Assembly: GCA_000431155.1 (NCBI GenBank)
Contig: HF985660.1
Span: 259,891-294,230, forward strand
Length of the DNA: 34,340 nucleotides
From: Bacteroides sp. CAG:927
GTDB taxonomy: Bacteria > Bacteroidota > Bacteroidia > Bacteroidales > Muribaculaceae
Reading direction: 5' to 3'
The notes under the pieces were generated by a model. It was not told where the DNA came from. It was given only the letters and a program-made list of their open reading frames with translations, and made no database searches. Made by a program: the position numbers and the translations under genes. Shown one piece after another: positions 23,030-32,531 of the stretch. Positions within the stretch are counted from its first letter, which is position 1. Each line of letters starts with the position of its first letter.

Positions 23030-26000
23030 ATGAAATCAATCAGACTTCTTGTTACCATGTTGACTGGTTGGCTACTGATGGTTTCCGCCTCGGCAGAAAC
23101 CTCCGTGCAGCTGATCGGATTCATGGAAACAAATTCGGAATGGCTTGATTCTTCTGATCCTACGGCAGCCTATGGCTTCTATGGATTCAGCCCTACTGGC
23201 GAAGGTGGATTCAAACCTCTTTCTCCCACTGGCCCCGACAATACTTGGGCCAACTGTGGAGGCACCTATGCAAATGGCAAATTTTATTGCTATGATGTGT
23301 ACGGCTCTTGGACCAATTACACACTCACATATCGCGTAATTGATGCCTCCACTTGGAATATCGTTGATTCCAAGTCTTTTAACTTCAAATACTCCGATTC
23401 AACGAGCGAAGAATCTGTCAACGCACGCAACATTCCTACTGGCATTGCCTACGACCCTATTTCCGATACAATTTGGGCTGTAACTCATGCTTATTCCAAC
23501 ACCGAATCGGTTAAGCTGTGCCGCGTTGACACCGAAACCGGCCGTCTTATAGTGGTAGCGGAACTCCCTGCCATTAGAATAGCCGCATGCGATGTCAACG
23601 GCAATCTTTATGGCATAGGCCTTGACAGCAAGCTCTATACAATCGGCAAGGACGGCAATTGCACCGAAATCGGATCCACAGGGTTTTATCCCTCAACCGA
23701 TTCCGAGCTTAAAACCGGTGCGACCATCGACTTCCGCACAGGCAAAATGTATTGGTCTTGCTACGGCTTCTCTTCCGAAGAAGACCGTAATTGGAATAGA
23801 AATTCCGTGAATTGCTTGCTGGAAATTAATGTTACCACCGCAGAGTCAACTGTTCTTTTCAATTATCCCAGCGGACAGCGCTTCAGTAGTCTCTCCATTG
23901 CCAACGCTCATCCATTGGCTCCGGACAACATTACTGACCTTATTTTCACTCCCAATGTATCTGACAGAACTAAAGGAACTCTCTCTTTCTCAGTGCCGGA
24001 AGTAACTTTCAGCCAAAAGCCTCTTTCTGCTCAGGTCAACATGACCATTACTCTTGACGGAACAGTTATTGAGGAACGAACCGCAGCTCCGGGAGAAAAA
24101 ATTTCCAAAGCTTTGGAAAACCTCTCCGATGGCACTCACAATCTGTCCGTCAAGCTGAATGCCAACGGGCATGATGGTTTCGCTGCATCTACCTCTTTCT
24201 ATGTCGGCGCTTATGTTCCCGACAAAGTGACCGACCTCACTCTCAGCTACGACAAGGACACCGATTCAGCTGTGCTGACATGGTCCACCCCTGCCGATGC
24301 TCATGGAGGCATTGTGGATACAAGCAAGCTTCGCTACCGCATAGAGCGCTCCGACGGAGTGCTTGTGGCTCGCTCCGCCAAAGGCAACTCTTTCACCGAG
24401 AAAGCAACATTCCCTTGGGACACATATTACTACACGATCACTCCTTATGCCGGAAACGAAACGGGTCCCTCTTCACGATCCAATTCCATTACTTTCGGTG
24501 CGCCAAGAGAACTGCCGTTTGAAGAAACTTTCGACACTTCATCATCTATCAATGTGTTTACACGCATTGATGCCAACGGCGATGGCAATGGCAGTGATTG
24601 GGACACACCCGAATGGTTGTATGACGAGCAGTATGCATGTGCATTCTATTACGGCAAACGGGACCAGCCTGCCGATGACTGGCTCATAACTCCCTCACTC
24701 AAATTTGAGGAAGGATACGTGTATAAGCTCACATTCAAATATTATGCTTATTACGGCTATGGAAGCAAATTCAGAGTTGTCGTTGGCTCAAAGCCAAATG
24801 TGGAAAACATGGACTTTGAGGTTCTGTACAAAGAGACTGTTTCAAGCTTCAGCGACAAACCGGGCATAACCGAAACTGTGTACTTTGCTCCGCGCAAAGG
24901 TGACAGCTTCATAGGATTCCACCATATATCCGAAACCATGGAGCATCTGTCTATTGACGACATAGTCGTTGAGAGCTATTGCTCTGCCGATATTCCCGAC
25001 AAGGTTGCCAACTTGACTGCTACTAAAACTTCCGACACTGAAGTGACCCTCACATTTGATCTTCCCTCAACCAATGCCGGCCGCCAACCGCTCAATGGCC
25101 CGCTCACTGTCAGCATTTATAAAGACGGAAGCTCTGAGGCAACAGCCGTCATGACCGGAAAAAACCCCGGAGAAAAAATAACATGGAAAGACTCCGGCGT
25201 AACTCCGGCAGTCCACACATATCTTGTGAGGGTATCCAATGATGTCGGCAACGGATATGACTCTGAGGTTTCCATTGACACTCGCAAAGGCACTCCGGTA
25301 GCTGTGGAGAGCGTACGTGCCACTCTTATCAACGACAGCCAGATCTATCTTGAATGGCCTGCCTCTGTTGCCGATACCGACGAAGAAGGCAAACCCGTTG
25401 ATGTGACCAACATCCGCTACCTCGTGTATAAGCCTGTGCCCGATGCTGACGGCAATGTGGAATACCGCATCATTGCCCGCGATCTTGATGTGTGCCACTT
25501 TATTGATGGCAATCCGCGTGAAGGTCTCGGAGAGGGCCCGCAATACGTTTATTACTACGTGGCTCCTATCAATGGTGATGATGAAGGATATGCCACCGCC
25601 TCCAACTCCCTGCTGCTCGCCGACGGAATAAGACTTCCGTATGCCGAATCATGGCCCAACCAGACCATGGAAAACGGCAACTGGTATCGTGGCACCGGAC
25701 ATGGAGCCACTTGGTACATACGATACAAGGGTTATGATCCTCTTACCGATGCCTACGACGGAACCGGCGTTGCAAGCTGCGAAACCGATCGCGATATGAC
25801 ATTCGGCATGGGAACAATTCTTTCCCCGCGGCTGGATCTCTCTCTTGTACAGTCACCCTCGGTCACTTTCTACATGTATCAGTCACCCGAATATGAGAGT
25901 GGCGTACAGCTTGCAGTAGGCGTAGATATCGGTGACGGCGCACAGCACCTCATTCCGGGTGCCCTCTACAACGCCCACGCCGACGAAGCCGGATGGAAAG

Positions 26001-27496
26001 AAATCAATATTCCTCTTGATGATTTCACATCCTACAAATCTGCATCTATAGCATTTTATGGATATGTTACACCTGAAAACACAATCCATATTGACAATGT
26101 ATCAGTGAAAGGAACTGCCAACAGCAAAGAAGTGGCTCTCACCGGCATAGTGGCTCCCGTAGAAGGCCGCACCGGTATTCCTGTGACATTTAACATCGAT
26201 GTTACCAACAAGGGTGCGGTTGCATCCGGAAGTTTTGCGGTAGAAATGACATACGGTACACGCTCAATAGGCACCAAGAGTGTATCTCCTATACAACCCG
26301 ATGACAAACAAACCGTTTCATTCACCTACACTCCCGCTGACGAGGATGCAGGCAAGATTTTGGACCTCAAGTTCAATATCATCAACTGCGATGCATCCGA
26401 CACCAATCCGGCCAACAACTCTCTGATGACAAAATTAGAGGTAAAAGCCTCCAACTCATATCGCGTGTCAAGGCTCAACGGTGCCGTCACAGAAAACGGC
26501 ATAGAGCTGCAATGGCGCATACCTGATGAGTGCGATTACCCCGAATCCGTATTGGACAATGTGGAATGTCACAAGAGCTATGCCATTGACAATATCGGCA
26601 ACTGGACCATGCATGACGGAGACAACGGATACAACTATCTGATGTCAGACGGTGCCGGTGGCACTTTTGAATGGGAGAACTGCCATCAGCAGCAGGCATT
26701 CATAGTCTTTGACACCACGCCTTTTGAAAGCTCGCTTGACGCGCAGCCTGTTTCGGGCAGCAAATTCTTCGCCGCATGGCCGGTAGCCACTGCATCAGCC
26801 AATGACGACTGGCTTATATCTCCGGAACTTCCCGGTTGTGCACAACTCATTTCATTCTATGCACGTTCGCTTAAAGATGGCACTGATGCCATTGAGGTAC
26901 TTGTATCTGACTCCGACACCGAGCCTGCTTCATTCACCAGCATGACAGGTGCCGAGCCTATCAAGGTAGGCGCATCTTGGAATCTGCACCATTTTGCACT
27001 GCCTGAGGGCACACGCCATTTCGCAATCCGCTATATCGGTGAAAATGGTGAGGGCATAATGATTGATGACATAATGTACTTCGGCACACCGATATTCACC
27101 CCTGACGGATACAATGTTTATCGTAACGGTATCCGCATCAACAACGAGCTTGTTAAGGAACCTGCATTCATTGACACCGACCTTGAGGACTACACATCTT
27201 ACCGCTACACCGTTGCCCCGGTTTGCAATGGCGTAGAGATGCCCCAGTCCGATGAGCTTATCCTACAGACCACTGCCATAAGCTCAATTGGTGCCGATGC
27301 ATCTATTATCAGCATCAATACCGTGACCGGTGGCGTAGAGATACTCGGCGCTGCGGGACAGCCCATAGCCGTTTACGCTATTGACGGCAAATGCATGGCT
27401 TCTCAAGTAGCCTCCGACCGTACTTTCATTGCTCTCGCCCCGGGTGCCTACATAGTAAGCGCAGGCAACGCAAAGTCAAAGGTAATGGTCAAATAA
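23030..27496 (+). CDS. Giant exported multidomain protein (1488 aa) with T9SS-like tail
   Basis: An exported protein starting at the ATG at 23030, which gives signal peptide MKSIRLLVTMLTGWLLMVSASA; the frame extends to 22934 without signal features. Layout by residue: propeller-like region at about 25-305 with repeated NGNLYGIG, GKMYWS and GIAYDPISDTIWAV blades; Fn3-like domains at about 310-490; choice-of-anchor-J-like domain at about 495-650 (DDWLITPSLKFEEG, then IDDIVVES); two Fn3-like at about 655-860; second anchor-J-like at about 865-1030 (ILSPRLDLSL, IHIDNVSV); CARDB-like at about 1035-1140; third anchor-J-like at about 1150-1350 (DDWLISPELPG, MIDDIMY); and sorting tail at about 1430-1488 (VYAIDGKC, GAYIVSAGN, KVMVK). 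No enzyme motif. It may be a surface adhesin or glycan-binding protein; that is inference. Confidence 0.88.
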   Translation: MKSIRLLVTMLTGWLLMVSASAETSVQLIGFMETNSEWLDSSDPTAAYGFYGFSPTGEGGFKPLSPTGPDNTWANCGGTYANGKFYCYDVYGSWTNYTLTYRVIDASTWNIVDSKSFNFKYSDSTSEESVNARNIPTGIAYDPISDTIWAVTHAYSNTESVKLCRVDTETGRLIVVAELPAIRIAACDVNGNLYGIGLDSKLYTIGKDGNCTEIGSTGFYPSTDSELKTGATIDFRTGKMYWSCYGFSSEEDRNWNRNSVNCLLEINVTTAESTVLFNYPSGQRFSSLSIANAHPLAPDNITDLIFTPNVSDRTKGTLSFSVPEVTFSQKPLSAQVNMTITLDGTVIEERTAAPGEKISKALENLSDGTHNLSVKLNANGHDGFAASTSFYVGAYVPDKVTDLTLSYDKDTDSAVLTWSTPADAHGGIVDTSKLRYRIERSDGVLVARSAKGNSFTEKATFPWDTYYYTITPYAGNETGPSSRSNSITFGAPRELPFEETFDTSSSINVFTRIDANGDGNGSDWDTPEWLYDEQYACAFYYGKRDQPADDWLITPSLKFEEGYVYKLTFKYYAYYGYGSKFRVVVGSKPNVENMDFEVLYKETVSSFSDKPGITETVYFAPRKGDSFIGFHHISETMEHLSIDDIVVESYCSADIPDKVANLTATKTSDTEVTLTFDLPSTNAGRQPLNGPLTVSIYKDGSSEATAVMTGKNPGEKITWKDSGVTPAVHTYLVRVSNDVGNGYDSEVSIDTRKGTPVAVESVRATLINDSQIYLEWPASVADTDEEGKPVDVTNIRYLVYKPVPDADGNVEYRIIARDLDVCHFIDGNPREGLGEGPQYVYYYVAPINGDDEGYATASNSLLLADGIRLPYAESWPNQTMENGNWYRGTGHGATWYIRYKGYDPLTDAYDGTGVASCETDRDMTFGMGTILSPRLDLSLVQSPSVTFYMYQSPEYESGVQLAVGVDIGDGAQHLIPGALYNAHADEAGWKEINIPLDDFTSYKSASIAFYGYVTPENTIHIDNVSVKGTANSKEVALTGIVAPVEGRTGIPVTFNIDVTNKGAVASGSFAVEMTYGTRSIGTKSVSPIQPDDKQTVSFTYTPADEDAGKILDLKFNIINCDASDTNPANNSLMTKLEVKASNSYRVSRLNGAVTENGIELQWRIPDECDYPESVLDNVECHKSYAIDNIGNWTMHDGDNGYNYLMSDGAGGTFEWENCHQQQAFIVFDTTPFESSLDAQPVSGSKFFAAWPVATASANDDWLISPELPGCAQLISFYARSLKDGTDAIEVLVSDSDTEPASFTSMTGAEPIKVGASWNLHHFALPEGTRHFAIRYIGENGEGIMIDDIMYFGTPIFTPDGYNVYRNGIRINNELVKEPAFIDTDLEDYTSYRYTVAPVCNGVEMPQSDELILQTTAISSIGADASIISINTVTGGVEILGAAGQPIAVYAIDGKCMASQVASDRTFIALAPGAYIVSAGNAKSKVMVK

Positions 27497-27510
27497 AACA
27501 ACAACGCAAC

Positions 27511-27550
27511 TGTCACGAGACGGTGCCCTGAACGGCACCGCCTCATGACA
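27511..27550 (+). terminator. Long hairpin between the two giant exported protein genes
   Basis: TGTCACGAGACGGTGCC (27511-27527) pairs with GGCACCGCCTCATGACA (27534-27550), 15 of 17 positions matched, loop CTGAAC. A strong T tract is lacking (TTGCTTCTT), so it may be an mRNA-stabilising or partial termination element rather than a full terminator. No promoter of the TAnnTTTG type is seen between it and the next ATG. Confidence 0.6.
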
Positions 27551-27579
27551 TTGCTTCTTACCAATTAATTCTTAGAACA

Positions 27580-30500
27580 ATGAATAAAAAAATACTTTCA
27601 AGTATAGTTCTCGGAGCAACAGTGTCATGCGCTGTTGCCACCGGCATACTCGCCGACTCATTCGAGTTCGTTCGCTCTTCCGGATCTCCGGCCGCCGTAC
27701 TTGACAACACCAAGGCTGCCCGCAACTCATCCCTGCGCCCGGCTGCAGCTGCAACAATCACCGACAAGAATATTCTTGCCGACGACGAGGGGGAGTCTGT
27801 CATTCTTTTAGACAATGTTCCCGCATATCAGGAAAAAATCTATAACTATGTGGTCAACGACCTCAATAATGACAATTACACCTGGACAATAGAGAACAAC
27901 ACCTGGGACGCATATTCCTATTTGGAAATTTATCCGTACTACAACGGAGAAGACCTGAATGACTGGGTCTTCATACCGTTTGAGGTGCCCGATGGCGGCG
28001 GAAAAATATCTTTGAGCCTGCTCGCGTCCACATCCTATTCCAACGGACATAATTTCAAAATAGCAATAGGCAAGGACTCTGACCCATCAGCCATGACCAC
28101 CGAGCTTGCATCACGTGAGGATTACGGCACAAGCGGATTGGGATGGACCTACGTGAAAGAACCGATAGAAGGTTCTGCCATTGTTGCAGACGGAGGTAAA
28201 TATTGGCTCGGAATTTTGGCCACATCCAAAAAAGATGCCTACAAACTCCGCATGCGCGACATCACTCTCACATTGTCGCCTGCTGCTGTCACCCCTCCGG
28301 CCACTCCCGGTGATGTCTTCACGATGCATCCCACCGAAGATGAATTTGCGGCTTGTACCGTAATTGACGGCAACAATGACGGCTGCAAAATCACCTACGA
28401 TGTGCATGAAGGCCTTGACGGCAGTACTTTTGACTGGCCTATAGCTTACAACAAAGCCAAGTCTCCGGCCGCCACTGCTGATGCCGACGAGTGGATCATC
28501 ACACCGGCAGTCACTCTCACCGAAATCAACCGTCTCTACACCGCAAGCATTGAGGCTGATGCCACCACAACCGTTGCGTCTGAGTCTTTTGAGATTGTAA
28601 TGGCCAAAGCCGCTGACATAGAAAGCATGCGCGCCGGCAAAATAATCATGAATGAGCCATACGTAACCGGCGACGGTTATATGCCTTATTCATCCAAGTT
28701 CGGTATCACAGAACCGGGAGATTATTATTTCGGAATACATATCACCTCCACACTTGACGAGGGATGGCGTCTGATACTGCGCAACTTCACGGTAACTCTC
28801 ACTGACATGCCGTCAGATATACCCGCAGCCTGCACCGATCTGACCCTCACCCCTGATGCCACCGGCGAACTTCAGCTCACTGCCGAATTCAATCTGCCCA
28901 CAACTTACATCAACGGCACTGAGATACCTTCATCCGAAACCATACAGGCTGAAATTGCTACTTCGGCAGCCACAGAAACCGTGTCGGGTGCTCCCGGTCA
29001 GCGTGTAAGCAAGACACTGCAGGCAGCCGACGGCTCCAATGTTGTTACCGTAACCCCATTTAACGACAACGGCAAGGGCATTGAGCTTAAAGGTGTGGTA
29101 GTATGCGGTATAGGCGTACCTTCCAACCCCCTCGTATCTTCAAGCGTCAGCGATGACAATATGTCGCTTCAGCTCTCTTGGGAACCTGTTTCTACAAGTG
29201 CTAGCGGAGGCGTTATAAACCCGGAAAATACCGTGTACAATATCTATCAGTACACGACTTCCGACAATGTGGGACAATGGGTATGCATTGAGCAGAATGT
29301 AACGGAATGCAAATACACTTACACCGTTGCAGACGAAACCCAACAGCTGTATCAACTGATGGTATCTGCCAAAAATGAAAAAGGAGAAAGCGAAGGCGGT
29401 CAGGAATCGTATGCCTCGGCTATGCTCGGCAAGCCTCATGAAATGCCTGTGAACGAAAACTTCCCGGACAAGTCAATGAAATATTCAGGCTTGCTTATAG
29501 ATTATCCTGAGGACAACTACACCGCTGAGTGGGCCCTTGATTCTCCATCCCTCGTGGGCGCGTCCGGCGGCCCTGAATATGCTCTGATATGTCTTTGCCT
29601 TGACGCCTCCAGCCTGGGCTACGGGTATGCCGAGTTACCGAAAATCTCCACTATCGGTTGCAGCAAGCCCCGTGTGCGCCTGCTTACCTATATCAACTCG
29701 TCCACACCGGAAACAACTATCCGCATCCACTCTACGGAAGGTCGCGGCAACGGTGTGGTTCTTGGTGTGATAACACCGGCATCGGGTGAAGGCTGGAGCG
29801 AAATAACCTATGACATACCCGAGCGTTACTACAACAAAAGCTGGATTGTGATAAGTGCCGATGTCAAATGTGAATCGACAGAACAGATGTTCATTCTCGG
29901 CGAATACAATGTTTACGAAAGTGTTGCCAATGACCTTGCGCTCACACAACTGACAGCACCCTCATACGTGACCCTCGGCAATGACTTGGAATTTAAGGCA
30001 ACATTGCAGAACCGTGGCACCAACAACGCCGTGACCCCGGAGCTTAAAGCCCAAATATACGTTGACGACGAACCGGTAAACACCATTGACCTCACTCACA
30101 CTGCCGCCACTCTTGGTGAAAACGACAAAGCCGAATATACCGGCAAGCTGCGCATAGAAAAAGTAGAGATGGCAGCACGCGATTTCACCATCTACATCAC
30201 CCTGCCTGACACAGATGAAGACCCGACCAACAATGCCGTGTCCGCTTCGTTCCGTGTGGGACTCGGTGACCTCCCCGTGGTCACTGACCTCACAGCAGAT
30301 GGCACCGAGGACAATGACTTCGTGAATCTTTCATGGTCAGAGCCGTTTGCCGATGGCTACGTGGACAAGATAGAATCCTATGAGCACGGCTGTTATGACT
30401 ACAACCTCGGCGACTGGAAAAACATCGACTTTGATAAAGGCGATACATACTATTCCGAAGGATTCAACATACCCGATGCCGGCACTCCCAAAGCATTCCA

Positions 30501-31302
30501 AGTCGTGAATGCGATAACCAGCGGAATAGAGGCCCAAGGCGGCATGGGACAGCCCTCGGGCGATTCGTTCCTCATGGCTTTCTCACCTATGGGAAGCACT
30601 GCTGATGACTGGCTCATATCGCCCAAGGTGACAGGTGGAACGACTCTGTCATTCTGCATCACATCGCTCTCAAGCTCCTATACCGAAAGTGTGGAAGTGA
30701 TGGTATCTACAACCGATGATGAACTTGACTCATTCTCCGTGCTTGACAAGATTGAGCTGACATCCGCAGGTTGGGGCTTATACTCCGTAACATTGCCGAA
30801 TGATGCAAAATATTTCGCGATTCATTACACCAGCACCGATATGTTCGGAATATGCATGGATGATATAGCCTATACTCCGGAGGAAGCTCCATTTGAAATC
30901 ACCGGATGGAATATTTACCGCGACGGAATTCTGATAAGCCAGAGCAATACAGGCACATCATTCACCGATGAGATACCTGATGGGGCTCTGACCTACAATT
31001 ACAATGTAGCGGCAACAGGCACACGCAAAGGCGTGGCAATGGAATTCCCGCTTTCCAATACAGCCCAGTACTACAAATATGCCTCCATTGCAAATATCAG
31101 CAATGACAATATGAATATCACAGTGGAAAAAGGTGCTGTAAAGATAGACAGCTGTCGGGGCAAGCGAGTAGAAATAGCTGACCTCCAGGGCATGATTCAC
31201 TACAATGCGGCATCTGCACCGGACAAAGTGACCGTACGCCTCAATTCGGGATTCTACATCGTTTCTATCGATGGCAAGAGCCAAAAAGTAATGGTTCCGT
31301 AA
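27580..31302 (+). CDS. Giant exported multidomain protein (1240 aa) with T9SS-like tail
   Basis: An exported protein with signal peptide MNKKILSSIVLGATVSCAVATGILA. Layout by residue: two anchor-J/jelly-roll-like domains at about 65-235 and 245-410 (DEWIITPAVTL near 300, then GDYYFGIHITS); Fn3-like domains at about 413-620; a beta domain at about 621-780; CARDB-like at about 784-895 (ANDLALTQLTAPSYVTLG); Fn3-like plus anchor-J-like at about 898-1105 (DDWLISPKVTGG near 1008, CMDDIAYTP); a further Fn3-like unit (ITGWNIYRDGILIS); and sorting tail at about 1184-1240 (VEIADLQGM, GFYIVSIDGKSQKVMVP). It repeats the end architecture of the 1488-residue protein: anchor-J, then WNIYRDG/YNVYRNG, then tail. 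No catalytic residues were recognised. It is probably cotranscribed with the upstream gene. Confidence 0.87.
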   Translation: MNKKILSSIVLGATVSCAVATGILADSFEFVRSSGSPAAVLDNTKAARNSSLRPAAAATITDKNILADDEGESVILLDNVPAYQEKIYNYVVNDLNNDNYTWTIENNTWDAYSYLEIYPYYNGEDLNDWVFIPFEVPDGGGKISLSLLASTSYSNGHNFKIAIGKDSDPSAMTTELASREDYGTSGLGWTYVKEPIEGSAIVADGGKYWLGILATSKKDAYKLRMRDITLTLSPAAVTPPATPGDVFTMHPTEDEFAACTVIDGNNDGCKITYDVHEGLDGSTFDWPIAYNKAKSPAATADADEWIITPAVTLTEINRLYTASIEADATTTVASESFEIVMAKAADIESMRAGKIIMNEPYVTGDGYMPYSSKFGITEPGDYYFGIHITSTLDEGWRLILRNFTVTLTDMPSDIPAACTDLTLTPDATGELQLTAEFNLPTTYINGTEIPSSETIQAEIATSAATETVSGAPGQRVSKTLQAADGSNVVTVTPFNDNGKGIELKGVVVCGIGVPSNPLVSSSVSDDNMSLQLSWEPVSTSASGGVINPENTVYNIYQYTTSDNVGQWVCIEQNVTECKYTYTVADETQQLYQLMVSAKNEKGESEGGQESYASAMLGKPHEMPVNENFPDKSMKYSGLLIDYPEDNYTAEWALDSPSLVGASGGPEYALICLCLDASSLGYGYAELPKISTIGCSKPRVRLLTYINSSTPETTIRIHSTEGRGNGVVLGVITPASGEGWSEITYDIPERYYNKSWIVISADVKCESTEQMFILGEYNVYESVANDLALTQLTAPSYVTLGNDLEFKATLQNRGTNNAVTPELKAQIYVDDEPVNTIDLTHTAATLGENDKAEYTGKLRIEKVEMAARDFTIYITLPDTDEDPTNNAVSASFRVGLGDLPVVTDLTADGTEDNDFVNLSWSEPFADGYVDKIESYEHGCYDYNLGDWKNIDFDKGDTYYSEGFNIPDAGTPKAFQVVNAITSGIEAQGGMGQPSGDSFLMAFSPMGSTADDWLISPKVTGGTTLSFCITSLSSSYTESVEVMVSTTDDELDSFSVLDKIELTSAGWGLYSVTLPNDAKYFAIHYTSTDMFGICMDDIAYTPEEAPFEITGWNIYRDGILISQSNTGTSFTDEIPDGALTYNYNVAATGTRKGVAMEFPLSNTAQYYKYASIANISNDNMNITVEKGAVKIDSCRGKRVEIADLQGMIHYNAASAPDKVTVRLNSGFYIVSIDGKSQKVMVP

Positions 31303-31333
31303 CCGCACATACGGTTATTTCCCTATAATGCAA

Positions 31334-31367
31334 AGCGGGTGATATGCTTGATTGCGTATCACCCGCT
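31334..31367. terminator. Terminator hairpin between the giant protein gene and lrgB
   Basis: AGCGGGTGATATGC (31334-31347), loop TTGATT, GCGTATCACCCGCT (31354-31367), 14 pairs with one U-G. The genes on either side converge, and it can serve both. The plus side continues GCTATTTAT, the minus side TTTGCATT. Confidence 0.75.
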
Positions 31368-31387
31368 GCTATTTATAATCAGCTTAT

Positions 31388-32086
31388 TTACACTGCATAA
31401 CCAAGAAGATCCAGTATCATCGGGGCTAAAAGGGCGGTGAACAGGCCATTGAGAGTCAAACCGATGGAGGAGAATGCACCATAACGCTCGCTGCGCTCCA
31501 TGGCTGCCGAGGTGCCTACAGCATGGGCGGCAGTACCGATAGACAGTCCACCGGCAATAGGCGAGTGTATGTGACTCATCTTGACGATTCTGAATCCGGC
31601 CATGCCACCGAATATACCGGTAGCCACTACAACTGCCGCCGTAAGAGGCGCGATACCACCCATGGCACTTGATATTTCCATTGCGATAGGAGTAGTAACG
31701 GCCTTGGGGGCAAGCGATATCACCACTTCGCGACTTGCACCGAACAGCTCGGCGAGAAGCACCACACTCACCACTCCGGCCACACATCCTGCAAGCTCGG
31801 AAAGCAGCAACGGGAGAAGCTGCCGCTTGATGGCAGACAACTGCTTATAGAGGGGCACTCCCAGAGCCACAACAGCGGGCTTGAGCCAAAAATCAATGTA
31901 ATCTCCGCCCTGCTTATAGGTGGAATAGTCAATGTCACACAGCATCAGAAAACATATCATAGCTGCAATAGCTATCAATATAGGGTTCAACAGCTTGACG
32001 CCCGTGCGCCGCTGAAGCCACTGCGCTCCGAGATAGAACCCGAAAGTGAGGGCTATGAGAAAAAATTTGTTTTGCAAAAAATCCAT
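31388..32086 (-). CDS. lrgB: LrgB family membrane protein
   Basis: A 232-residue polytopic inner-membrane protein of the LrgB/CidB/PlsE family, partner of LrgA, associated with murein hydrolase control, with pyruvate transport in firmicutes and with plastid glycolate/glycerate transport. Conserved segments: LLNPILIAI, DFWLKPAVVALGVPLYKQL, SLAPKAVTTPIAMEI, GIFGGMAGFRI and HAVGTSAAME, the family signature. There are about six to seven hydrophobic helices. The ATG at 32086 overlaps the lrgA stop (TGATG), so the two are translationally coupled. The physiological role in Bacteroidota is not known. Confidence 0.93.
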   Translation of the reverse strand: MDFLQNKFFLIALTFGFYLGAQWLQRRTGVKLLNPILIAIAAMICFLMLCDIDYSTYKQGGDYIDFWLKPAVVALGVPLYKQLSAIKRQLLPLLLSELAGCVAGVVSVVLLAELFGASREVVISLAPKAVTTPIAMEISSAMGGIAPLTAAVVVATGIFGGMAGFRIVKMSHIHSPIAGGLSIGTAAHAVGTSAAMERSERYGAFSSIGLTLNGLFTALLAPMILDLLGYAV

Positions 32087-32460
32087 CACTCAGCCTCCTT
32101 TGTCAGTTTACGTGCCATTTTGGATGATGCGGAGCGGGTCCACTGGTGCACCCATCCGGTCACGGCGATTATGATCACAGTACTTATCACGGTAGCGCAG
32201 ACTATAGGGACCCATTGATCGGCAATAAGGCCGAGACAATTCATGAGACCTATGCCGGCAGGCACAAAAAAGAAACCGAGGTTATGTACCAGAAAACCAG
32301 AGAGCCTGTCCACCCATTCCAACTTCACTATTCCCATTTTTAGAGATGCGCAGAGAAGCACCATACCAATGATGCTTGAGGGTATCGGAACCCCGGTGAA
32401 GCGCACCAGCAGTTCGCCGGCCACAAGGAAGGCGAACAATACACCGAATTGTAGTATCAT
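32086..32460 (-). CDS. lrgA: LrgA/CidA family membrane protein
   Basis: A 124-residue, four-helix membrane protein of the CidA/LrgA family (holin-like), partner of LrgB. Typical stretches are ILQFGVLFAFLVAGELLV, GVPIPSSIIGMVLL and NLGFFFVPAGIGLMN. The ATG at 32460 (MILQFGVL) is the correct start: the longer frame begins at a TTG at 32487 that is itself part of the -7 box. Followed by lrgB with a 1-nt overlap. Confidence 0.92.
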   Translation of the reverse strand: MILQFGVLFAFLVAGELLVRFTGVPIPSSIIGMVLLCASLKMGIVKLEWVDRLSGFLVHNLGFFFVPAGIGLMNCLGLIADQWVPIVCATVISTVIIIAVTGWVHQWTRSASSKMARKLTKEAE

Positions 32461-32484
32461 GATTTCAATTACGTATTTTCGCGG

Positions 32485-32492
32485 CAAAGTTA
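32485..32492 (-). promoter_or_regulatory. -7 element of lrgAB
   Basis: TAACTTTG on the minus strand, 25 nt upstream of the lrgA ATG; no good -33 box at standard spacing. It is 22 bp from the -7 box of the divergent methyltransferase gene. Confidence 0.5.
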
Positions 32493-32514
32493 CCCATTAT
32501 GCAGGAAATTTTGC

Positions 32515-32522
32515 TACTTTTG
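32515..32522 (+). promoter_or_regulatory. -7 element of the RsmI-like gene
   Basis: TACTTTTG matches TAnnTTTG and ends 9 nt before the ATG at 32532, which implies an almost leaderless mRNA. No -33 box seen. Confidence 0.4.
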
Positions 32523-32531
32523 TGGTGTAAT

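Noticed and set aside
32460..32487. TTG start at 32487 for LrgA
   Set aside because: The TTG is the end of the -7 box TAACTTTG, so it cannot be in the mRNA; the ATG at 32460 matches the family start.
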